This document shows, one piece after another, positions 20,068 to 30,035 of a stretch of DNA of 64,000 nt; the stretch's first letter is position 1; every line of letters begins with the position of its first letter. This DNA comes from Ambrosia x helenae (lineage: Eukaryota; Streptophyta; Magnoliopsida; Asterales; Asteraceae), in assembly GCA_030844895.1 (NCBI GenBank), contig CM061233.1:89303563-89367562 (forward strand), in the 5' to 3' direction. Made by a program: the position numbers and the translations under genes. The notes beneath the pieces are model-generated. The model did no database searches and was not told the origin of the DNA. It saw nothing but the letters and a program-made list of their open reading frames with translations.

Positions 20068-23000
20068 ATGGAGAACATTGTGAATATTTCGAAGAAAAAA
20101 CGTAGGGGTTCTAAGATGGGTGATGATGGTTCAAAGAAGGGCCCGCCACACACTAATGAAGTTACGGCGGTATGGGCTAGGGATGAGTTTAAAAAGTTTC
20201 GTAGAGAGTACGGGTTTCCCTCTTCGTTTGGTGTGGAGATACCTGCTCCGGACAAGACGATTCTTGAACGCCCTGTTGGGAAGGTTGGTCTATATGCTGC
20301 TTATTTCCAGGATTGCAACTTTAGGGTTCCGATCACCAGATTTCTAAGTACTTTTGTACAGGCGGTGGGTGTGCATATTAATCAGATCCACCTGGGTCTG
20401 ATGTCTCGATTGATGTTTTATGTGTTTTATAGCCTGAGTTTTGTGGAGAGCTGGCTTTCCTGCAGGCCGTGCGCCGCGCGCCGGAGTGCCTTCATGTGCC
20501 GGAGCCGGTATGAAGAGCTTCCGGGAATGGAAGCCAAAATTTTTCTGGATCAACAAAAGGGTCATTCCAATGGAGATGGGCCGTTTGGACCCTGCCGAGG
20601 GATAGGAAAGGTGGTTTGATTGATTACATGGACCAGGAGTGGTTTAAGACCTTGACCAGTCACCCCGTGGATCTTTGTGAGATTCCGAAAACTGGACTGG
20701 TGATGGCTGGTATGAACATGAAGTATGATGTCAAGGGTCGCAACCCGCATCTTACTGAGGACGGGAAAGGTTAGTTGCGCCTGTTTGTCATTGTGTTCTA
20801 TGCTTGAGTGTTTTTATAGCTTGCTATTGGGTGGAGACAACATGGGCTTTGCCTTCAGGGAGTTGGCGGATAATGAGCTTTATGTCTTGGAGAAAGCGTG
20901 GGATACATTAGTTCGCCCTCAACCAGATTTGGCGGTGCAGGAGAGGGTCCAGTCGCAGCTGCTCATAACTGAAGCAGGTGAGTCATCTCCGCTCTTTGTT
21001 AATCCCTCGCCCGTCAACATGTTCATGTGGACGGGTTTTCCTTTTATTGTTATTTCCAGTGACGAGTCTTCTGACTCGTCCGCGTCTTCCTCTCCGCATT
21101 CGTCGTCCGCAGGCGTCAATGAGCCGAAGTCGTCCCCTGTTTTCGTAGTGGAGGATAGTGATGAGGAGACTGAGGACGATAATTACCTCATCCACCAAAT
21201 TCATAAGTCGCGGTTGGGGGGAGTCGGGGAGAGCTCTGGAGGTGAAGACTGTTGCTTTATTTTGAACAACGAAGTGGTTAATAGGTACTTTGAAAATTAC
21301 AATCCAATTGAACGCAACTACGTTGAACTTTCAGATGCCTTCGTTCAAGGGGAGACGATGGTCAAGTTGACAGAAGAGGTGCGGGATGTCTTAGTGACGA
21401 AACCCGTGTTGGCTGATACAACAGAGGCTGGGCCTGTTGTGGATGATGCTCCTCGTAAGAAAAAACATTCCAGACGCTCCAGGTCTAAGGGTAGGGATGT
21501 TGCGAGAGGTTTAACATCCCCAGTTGGAAAGAGGGTGAAGTTGGATGAGCTTGTACATTCCGCAGAGGATATTTTGTTAGGTAAGTTTATATTTCATTTT
21601 CCTTGGCTCTTTTCGTTTTACATTCTTCTGCTTACCGTTCGCGTATTTCGTGTGCAGCGGACTCATTAGGTGGGGGTGCACAAGGGGGTATATCAACAGC
21701 TCCATTCGCTAAAGGGTTTAATATTGACCAATCTGAGGAGCAGAAGACCCCGAGTCAGGAGACTCATGAGCTTGCCCAAACTGGGGTTCAGAGTGAGCCG
21801 CTGGTACAGGCGTCGCCTGTCCGAACTTTAGCTCAAGATGATGCACTCATACCGTCTCCACCTCCATGCCAGCCGACGCCTCCGCGTCAGCCCACCCTGC
21901 GCGTCAGCCTACGCCTCCGTAGGACGTGGTGGAGACAAGTACTGGGCGAATTTCGCCCTCTGACGTGAGCGAAGGTTACGGGCGGGGCATCGTGATGCAC
22001 GTGGATGATGACGATGAGAAGAGGGTGACCACGGAGCCGGGTGGTAGTTTTTCTAATGCCTCTCCACCTGATGGCGGCGAGTCATCTGCTGGTATCTTTG
22101 TGCCGAACTGGACTTTGACTCCTGACACCCGATTTTCGGATGTGGAGAATTGTCGCCAGTTCTTGGCTAACCTTGTTCCCCCTGTGGAGCGTGAGCACCA
22201 GGCTACTCATCCACGCGGTGATCTGTTGGATGATCACATCATGAGAGTGGCGAACATGTTGTCCACATCAGCTGAGATTGTGTGCGAGTGGGGGTCGATG
22301 GCTCACGATCGCAACAAGTTTCATCAGGATTTAAAGTGTGTGACTGACGAGCGCGACAAGATGCACAAGGAGCTGAAGCGTGCTAAGTGGGATGTTGTCA
22401 CCTTCCGCGAGGAGCGGGATAAGTTACAAGGGAAGTTATCCGAGAGAGAGAGCAACAGTGGAAAGTTTCTTGTGCGAAGACGAACGTCAAGCTGGAGGCC
22501 GCGACAAAGCAGATCAGTGAAACCGACCTAAGAAACGAGGAAGCTTCCAAAGAGGTTTCTCGTTTGGAGAAGCTTGTGAAGCAACGTTACAACCAGTTAC
22601 TTGAGGCTCGTGACATGCTGAGGGAGAAGGATGCTGAGATTGCCCGGCTGAAGGATGAGAGAGAGGAGATGGATAAAGACAACTTGCTGTTGCAGCAGCA
22701 GAATGCCGACCTAGAAGGAGACTTGTTGGACACTCGCGCAGAAGCGCGTTTGGCGTAGGAGGATTGTAAGTGGTTGCTCACCAGTTGTGTTCCTGAGGTT
22801 TGTCTAAATGTTCTCCTTTATGTCTTTGATGTTAGTGTTTTTCGTACTAAGGTTTGTGTTTTGTTTCACGCAGGTGGCTCACTACGTCAAGAACTGTGAT
22901 GAGACTCGCGAGGCGGTGGTAGCAGTGAACGCTGCTGCAAAGCTTGTGGGGCGCAAGGCGGGGTTTCTAGAAGGCTATCAGCATGCCAAGGATGGTAAGG

Positions 23001-23302
23001 TGCCAAAACAGTTCGCGCTGCATGGCCAAGACTTAGATGTTGTGCTTACAAAGAAAGCTGCAGAGTTTGATCGGTTGAAGTATGAACAGGTGGATTTTGT
23101 TGTTAGCCACCGAGACCGACCGTCGTGTTATTAGCTGAAGTAGTCTTTTGAAAAGCAAGGTCTCGTGCATACGCGACGAGAGTATGCCCTTAGGAAAGCG
23201 ATGAAAGCGGATGCGCCCCAAGGTGATAGTGAAAAGTTGGACCTGTCGGGCTCTGAAAAAGAAGACGAGTACAGTGATGCGTCGTCAGACTTCAAGGATT
23301 GA
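20068..23302 (+). pseudogene. Antisense additional gene of G1 (Transposase_28-like / PF04195-type), multi-exon
   Basis: The start at ATG 20068 gives VWARDEFKKFRREYGFP, then PGKVGLYAAYF-like and FLSTFVQAVGVHINQIH sequence, resembling the 'putative gypsy type transposon' domain found in plant Tat elements. Further on are acidic/serine-rich and basic stretches (KKKHSRRSRSKGRD near 21470), then coiled coils (about 22330-22755, ERD/KL-rich) and a C-terminal block (VAHYVKNCDETREAV near 22875). It ends in an acidic tail with stop at 23302. Consensus introns are visible at 20978-21059 (GTGAGT...TTCCAG), 21581-21657 (GTAAGT...GTGCAG) and 22798-22873 (GTTTGT...ACGCAG). Frameshifts (about 20430-20620) and in-frame stops (for example 22756) break it. 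Function is unknown; it lies opposite to gag-pol. Confidence 0.65.
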
Positions 23303-23514
23303 AGGCTGTTGTTGCTGTACTTACTTTTATCTGTAAAGACATGAAAACATCTTTAACATTTTTTTTTGTGTTGATGAACCTTTTGCCTATGAAGGCAAGT
23401 TTGATATAATATGTTGGTTCTATGTTTGTTGTCGCTGATGCTTGTTGTTTTTTGTCGTGTTTGATGTGTAGCATAATATAGGTTTATTGTTTAGCCACGC
23501 GACTTTATTTTGGG

Positions 23515-24470
23515 ACGCGGTATGTTAGTAACACGACGTTTTTAGTTGTAGGACGGCACACTTTGTTTGTGTGGTGTTTAGTGCGCGTTTAACCATACAA
23601 CTTTATTTTTGGACGCTGTATCTTAACCATACAACGTCAAGTTTAGGACGTTGCACTTTAGCTGTGCAACGTCTAGTGTGCGCAGTGCATTGTACTGCGT
23701 GTTTAGCGAGTTGCATCTTAGCCTTGCAACTTTTGAATTTTGGACGTTGTATCTTAACCATACAACGTCAAGTTTAGGACGTTGCACTTTAACTGTGCAA
23801 CGTTTAGTGTGCGCAGTACATTGTACTGCGCGTTTAGGAAGTTGCATCCTAGCCATGCAACTTTTGAATTTTGGACGTTGTATCTTAACCATACAACGTC
23901 AAGTTTAGGACGTTGCACTTTAACTGTGCAACGTTTAGTGTGCGCAGTACATTGTACTGCGCGTTTAGGGAGTTGCACCCTAGCCATGCAACTTTTGAAT
24001 TTTGGACGTTGTATCTTAACCATACAACGTCGAGTTTAGGATTTTGCACTTTAACTGTGCAACGTTTAGGGTGCGCAGTACATTGTACTGGCGTTTAGGG
24101 AGTTGCATCAAAGCCATGCAACTTTTGAATTTTGGACGTTGTATCTTAAACATACAACGTCGAGTTTAGGACGTTGCACTTTAACTGTGCAACGTTTAGG
24201 GTGCGCAGTACATTTTACTGCGCGTTTAGGGAGTTGCATCTTAGCCATGCAACTTTTTAATTTTGGATGTTGTATCTTAACCATACAACGTCAAGTTTAG
24301 GACGTTGCACTTTAACTGTGCAACATTTAGTGTGCGCAGTACATTGTACTGCGCGTTTAGGGAGTTGCGTCTTAGCCATGCAACTTTTTAATTTTGGATG
24401 TTGTATCTTAACAATACAACGTCAAGTTTAGGACGTTGCGCTTTAACTGTGCAACGTTTGTTGGTCTTTT
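23515..24470. repeat. 131-bp tandem array, about 7 units, hairpin-rich
   Basis: The phrase TTTAGGACGTTGCACTTTA recurs at 23646, 23777, 23908, 24039, 24169, 24300 and 24431 (spacing 130-131 bp). Each unit holds four short inverted repeats: ACGTTGCAC..GTGCAACGT, GCGCAGTACATTGTACTGCGC-like, GTTGCAT..ATGCAAC and ACGTTGTAT..ATACAACGT. The array sits between the integrase and the antisense gene, the place where Tat-type elements are known to carry satellite-like arrays. Short open frames across it are artefacts of the periodicity. Confidence 0.85.
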
Positions 24471-24582
24471 TTGCGTTATCATGAATGAGTGTTCGTAGGA
24501 CAACTGTATAAAGCGAGGAAGTTGTTAATTCTCATTCGATTAAATGGCTAAACAGCCTTCGTTACAATTGTGAAGTTGGCTA

Positions 24583-24841
24583 CAAGTAACATTTTCTAAG
24601 TTGAGCTGCGTTCCATGTGCGGGGGATGGGTTTGTTTTCTAAGGTTGATAGTTTGTATGCTCCTTTGCCGAGGACTTCTATGACGCGATACGGACCTTCC
24701 CCGGTGGGTGTTAGCTTGCCTTGGGGGATTGCACCGCTGGCCTCGTTGTTTCTGAAAACGAAGTCCCCTGCGCGAAAGGTGTGAAGCTTGACTTTGGCGT
24801 TGTAGTACCGTTCCAATTGCTTTTTGTAATTCGCCTCTCTG
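24583..24841 (-). pseudogene. G1 integrase C-terminus
   Basis: It reads GDFVFRNNEASG, then LTPTGEGPYRVIEVLGKGAY and PRTWNAAQLRKCYL with a stop, the standard C-terminal module of Tat-type gypsy integrases. Its upstream continuation is cut exactly where the G2 LTR begins (24842). Confidence 0.8.
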
Positions 24842-27425
24842 TGTGACACCCGGCATGTTTGGCTTAAACATATTAGTAACATCTAAGTCTACCTTAGCGA
24901 GAAACGTTTATAAACAAACTTAACTGGGTTAGTCGAGTCGGGTCAAGTTAGGATTGTCCAGGGTACAATGATCTGGAGGATCATTGGGAGTCGTTTTGGT
25001 AATACACTAGTACCGGGTTCCGTTGTTGGTGACATTACATGAACTAATTAAGTATATGTGTAGATTACGGGTCGTGTGGTGGATTATATACATAGATGTG
25101 TTTAAATGATGTATAAATGATTATCTGTGCTTAAATATGTTAAATATAGATTAAGGATGCATGCCTATGTGTTATGATGTGTTAGAATGCGTTAAACACG
25201 ACAAACTGGAAAACTAGTTAAAAAGGGATTCTGGTTCGACCACTTTGGGTGGTCGAAGGAGAGTAATTGTCTGGTTCGACCCTTTGTAGATGGGCGAACC
25301 AGGGAAGTGGAGTTGAAGGAATTCCCTTCACCAGGACAGGGCTCATTCGACCCTGTGTAAGGGTCGAAGGAGACCACCTTCGACCATTTAAATGGGGCGA
25401 AGGAGGATTAGTATAAATACCAACCTTTGTCATTTTTCATCATTTCACAAACCCTAACCGTCCCAAAACGCTCTCAAACGATCTTAATCACTAAGGAAGG
25501 AGTTTTTGCTCTTCTTTTTCATAATCTAACCCATCTACAACATCTAAACAAGAATCCAATGTGTGTTCTAAATCCTAAACCTTTTTAAAAGCATTTTAAT
25601 TCGTTTTCATCTAACCCTAATTATCCGATCTGTTCTAAGGGTGTTTTTATGATTAAAAACCTTTTAAAACATCTTTCTAAATCAAAACGTTATCATTAAC
25701 ATAGGTTTCATGGTGAATAACATATGTAAATTGTATATTATGTGGTGTTATGTGTTGTTCAATGATTTGCTGCTATATCTATGATAGAAACATGATATAG
25801 GACTGTTATTGATGATGGAATATTGTTGTTTAGGGTTAGGATTGGATATGATGATATGATGGGTATTTGGGGGTTTTATTGGATCTAAACTTGATGCATG
25901 ATATTTATGATCAATAGAATTGATAAGAAGAGATCGAACACTTGACAAACTGAGCATTTCAAGTTGAATATGAATCGATTTCAAAAGTTTCCAAATTGGG
26001 TAAATTATTCATGCATGAAAGTGATGTTTCCATAATCTTTATCATTTTGGGAAAGGGCTGAAACGGACGTATTATCGGGGGAAATCGGTGGGTTTTGTAG
26101 GGATAAGTTATTCATGCTTGACTGCTGTGTTTGATGATGTTTCGAGTCGTTTTGAATGTGTTTGAAGCGTTTTTAGGAAAATTTACACAACAGGGGCGAA
26201 CCTGGCCTCCTTCGACCGATCGAAGGTGCGAAGGAGGTAAACCAGGGTCGAACCTGGGTGTTTGTTGGGCGAATGTGGTAAAACGGGCGAAGGAAACATC
26301 AAACGGTCGAACGAAATGTAAAACGGGCGAAGGAGATTGAAAACGGGCGAAGGAGACATAAAACTGACTGGTTCGACCGTTCTGATGCAGAAATGAGATT
26401 TTTGATACAAACTAAGTGTTTTATGCTTGAACCTTGTGTGTAATCTATGTGTACTTGATTAGTTAGGGTAATGGGTCACCAACGGGATGTCGGGTCGGTC
26501 TAGTGTGTCGGTTAAACATTCAAACACGTTTTAAAACATACTTGGTTAGGATCTGGACAATCAGGGACTAGATAACCTTATGGTTATTAGTCGGAACACT
26601 TATGTGAACATTTTGATAGATCTCCGGTAGAGGGATTATCAAGGGCTAAACATCTTTACTTGTAATTGAAGAACACTATCTAAGGTGAGTTCACGGCCCC
26701 ACTTTTACTGTTTTTAACTTTTGGGGGAGAAAACATGCGCTAAACTATTTTGGTAACATATGTCATACTATGGTTTTAACTTTATATTGCTATACGATCT
26801 TTGGAAGTCCCGGGGGAAACCATGAATGTGCGGGATGCACAACGGGGGAAATGTGGATAGATCTATTGGGCGTGACCTGCCCCACTCGTCGGCTTGGAGG
26901 GCCGGGCGGGTGCATATTGTCTCGAACAGGAACATTATCATGCTGAACATACGGGCTGCTTAAACATGCTAAACATTGCTAAACGTGTCTAGTAATGGTT
27001 TCCAATCGTAGTAGTAATAAAACATACGCCTAGCTAGCGTACTCGGTAACATTGATATAGTATGGACATGGTAACGTTTTGGTAACATATTGAACAAACC
27101 TGTGAACTCACCAGCATTATATGTTGACATCTTTTTGGCATGTTTTTCTCAGGTCGCTAAGGTAGCAACAAATGGAACTAGGCGCACGGGTCTGCATTGG
27201 CGTTTAGGCATAGTTGCACGTTTTGTAATAAAAGTATTTTGAATAACTTTTGAGATGATAGCATAGTTGATTAAATGCTACTTAAATGCGTCCGCTTATA
27301 AAATTGTTGGTTATGTCTCTCTACGCTTTACATATAGAGTTGTTTATTGTGATCGTTGACTTGGATCCTGGTTTGTCATGCGCCTCGCGGTAAAACCCCG
27401 CAAGTGGTAATTTGAGGGTGTGACA
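24842..27425 (+). repeat. G2 5' LTR, about 2.58 kb
   Basis: It begins TGTGACACCCGG and ends GAGGGTGTGACA, directly before the primer site. A TATA-like TATAAATA lies at about 25412, shortly before a CA-rich leader. Two blocks (about 25225-25400 and 26190-26375) are dominated by repeats of GGTTCGACC and GGGCGAAGGAG motifs in both orientations. Confidence 0.75.
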
Positions 27426-27428
27426 GAT

Positions 27429-27441
27429 TGGTATCAGAGCC
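27429..27441 (+). other. G2 primer binding site (initiator Met tRNA)
   Basis: TGGTATCAGAGCC lies 3 bp after the LTR end, the standard iMet-type PBS of plant chromoviruses. The following leader (27442-27948) shows no convincing ORF. Confidence 0.85.
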
Positions 27442-27948
27442 AATGGTTATAGTGAACTAGGACTGCATGTAGAGTCTGGTCTATAACCGAGTCGCACACA
27501 CTAGACGGTCACATACTTTGGGTCTATTAGTGGGATACGTACTAACGTTGTCGGGGTGTCCTTACATCATCATCATGCTTCTCCGTTACATCATCCGCTT
27601 TTATTTGGGTTCTTACCTACTCTTGTCTTCTGGATTGAAGAAGGAGGGGTTGACTTGTTGGTTCTAGCACACACATGCCTTCTTACACTTGCACCTATCG
27701 TCACACGTTACTAGGCGACGATATTCAGTGACTGGGGTCTGGATTAGGGGTACATCTGGAGAAACATGTAGAGCAGTTTATCATTTCGGGTGCACACGAA
27801 ATAATAAACTGGAATGCATGAAAATCCCGATGGACTTCGAGTTTGGATGTATAGTCCTGGATTTGTCCCTAGGTTAACTCTTGTAAATTTCTAGTGGTTG
27901 ACACTGGAAGTGAATCTGAATCCCTCGATTTCCTGATTTGTTAGATCA

Positions 27949-30035
27949 TGTCTGGTGCTCGCGGTGGTGGACGTCGTGGTGGCGGTGGTGGCCGTGCTGG
28001 CGGCGGTGGTCGTGCTGGAGGCGGTGGTCGAGGAAACATCTGTCACACCCTCAAATTTCCACTGCGGGGTTCATACCGCGAGGCGCATGACATACCAGGA
28101 TCCCATAGCCATAAGTCATATGAACGAACTCTAAATGCCCAAACCATTTAGTTCGTTTCAAAAACCAAGTTTAGTTAAGTTGCAGAAGCGTAAACCAAAT
28201 TTAATCCTTTTAAAAGCATGCGCAAAACAACGCGCCCAAATTAAAACCATATGAAAGAAAATGTAAAAGCATAACATGTAATTTAGGTGTATGCCCAAGA
28301 CCCCAAATGCAATGAAGTGTGCAGTGCTTTCTAATCCTGGCACCGGAAGCTAACTACCTGCAAAAGCATGTAAATCGTGGGTCAACAAACAATGTTGGTG
28401 AGTTCACTAGGTAAAGTAAATGAGTATGTAACTGCGCTGGTTTCCAAAACCAGGTAAGTAAGTAAGTTGTGTTGGTGCCCCCGCACCGTGTAACCACTAA
28501 TTCATCGCATGCCAAGGGTAGCTAACCCATTCATGATAACTAACCGATTATACCGAACTGCTATGTACGTGTAGCCACAAAAGTGTGCCGTATGCCTGAC
28601 ATCATTTTCTATCCGCAATGATAATGTTTTGTAGTTATAGTTCACGCCCGCGCTCCCCGAGCCGGTGTGAGGTTTGTAAGACCTAATAGCGCTATCAACT
28701 AATAACCCGCTTGCCAACCCTGGCAACTCATTCGGTACGTGAGGACTTACAAAATGATAGAGATGGTTCAGTTTATCAAGGACACAATTGCGAATTAGCA
28801 AAGTGACCGACCCTCATAAGGATCCATGGCATCCCAACCCGGGATGTGTAAGTAGTCCCAAACCGGACTAGAAAATATTAAGTAAAGTGTCTCATACCTG
28901 AGACGCATGCTTTTGAGAAAAGAGTAGTGAAACTCACCTTAGGTCGCAAGTGAAAATCCAAATTCCTCGAATAGTAACGTGCTACCGACTCCCTTGTGAA
29001 AGATTAAACTCCCTAGAGCCTTGAAATCAAACCCGAACTAGCTTGATTAGTGAAAGATTGCTTGATTGCTTGAAAACAAAGAGAGAGGGGGGTGGGGGGT
29101 TTCGCACGGCACCAAGGGGGCAAGGGAGTAGGGTTTTTATCTTTTTCCTTGCCTCCTAATTGTAAATGGGCTTTGCTTGTTCCCCAAGCAATTGGTATTA
29201 GGGCCCTTCTAGTCCATTAACTTAACCCATTAACCATGTTCTAGCCCAATACCGGACCCAATATTATTAACCATGCTAAATTATATAAAAACCATTATTT
29301 TTATTATTACATAGCATATCATTCATGTTGTGCACGTAATTTGCATAATCTACGCATTACCTTTCAGTTAGGCGATCATTCACAAAAACATGTAATTCAC
29401 ATAAGCACGTACTTCATGTTCACCAAAATTCACTTGTATATATTATTGCTATGTATGTCATATAATTCACCAAACGTTCGGGATACAGGACTCATGTGTG
29501 TGTTTAACAAGGATTTTCCTACGTATAACATATGTTAGCATCTTCTAACATATGTTAAGCCTACTTAACTAACCCTAGTTAAGTATCTAGCCATGTATGA
29601 ACATGTAAGTTAACTAGAGTTCAGTAAAAAGTATTTAACCTGAAAATGCGGGGTGTCACATCATCCCCAAGTTGAAAAGAATTTCGTCCCGAAATTCAGC
29701 AAGTAAACAGTAAAGCCAGCTATAAAAATGTGTTCTTGGTTCCCGGATGTCACAACATCAACATGACCCAAGCTGAATTGAACAACTTGCTACATCAGCA
29801 AGTGAACATGGCTATGGCTAATTTCCAGGCTGAGATTAATGCCATGGGTGGTGAGTTGATTTTTGTCGACCTTGCCTCATTTTTGGGTTTCGTGTCCTTT
29901 CGTTTGTGTTTTACTCGTGTACCGTGTTTCAGGTGTTGGTGCCAATCCACCCCCACCTCAGTGCTCTTATAAGAAGTTTCGGGACTGTCAGCCCCATAAC
30001 TTCGCTGGAACTGAGGGAGCAGTGGGACTGTCATC
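27949..30035 (+). pseudogene. G2 gag start, interrupted and truncated
   Basis: ATG 27949 gives a Gly/Arg-rich N-terminus (MSGARGGGRRGGGG). At 28040 it is split by a solo LTR with TSD ACATC. Reading resumes in the same frame at about 29760 with INMTQAELNNLLHQQV. A GT...AG intron follows (about 29851-29932, GTGAGTTG...TGTTTCAG), then YKKFRDCQPHNFAGTEGAVG, the start of the capsid domain, where G2 ends. Everything downstream is lost. Confidence 0.75.
28041..29754 (-). mobile_element. Solo LTR (1714 bp), relative of the G3 LTR
   Basis: It starts TGTCACACCCTC and ends GGATGTCACA, with TSD ACATC at 28036-28040 and 29755-29759. Its first several hundred bases and its last ~200 are clearly similar to the G3 LTR (46117 onward). 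Its right end extends 94 bp past the inner U3 start (29660) and includes a polypurine tract (TCATCCCCAAGTTG) and a second TGTCACA end. It marks a full insertion later removed by LTR-LTR recombination. Confidence 0.8.

Larger units (their letters stand above)
24842..30035 (+). mobile_element. G2: Ty3/gypsy element inserted in G1, 3'-truncated
   Basis: It consists of a 5' LTR (24842-27425), a PBS, a leader and the beginning of gag (27949 onward), with a solo LTR inside gag. At about 30035 G2 stops abruptly inside gag and minus-strand G1 RNase H begins. No G2 pol or 3' LTR remains, and the G1 integrase core is also absent, so a deletion removed both sides of that junction. Confidence 0.75.

Noticed and set aside
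23571..24300. Series of similar ~85-codon frames on both strands
   Set aside because: They repeat with the 131-bp satellite period and overlap on both strands, so they are by-products of the array.
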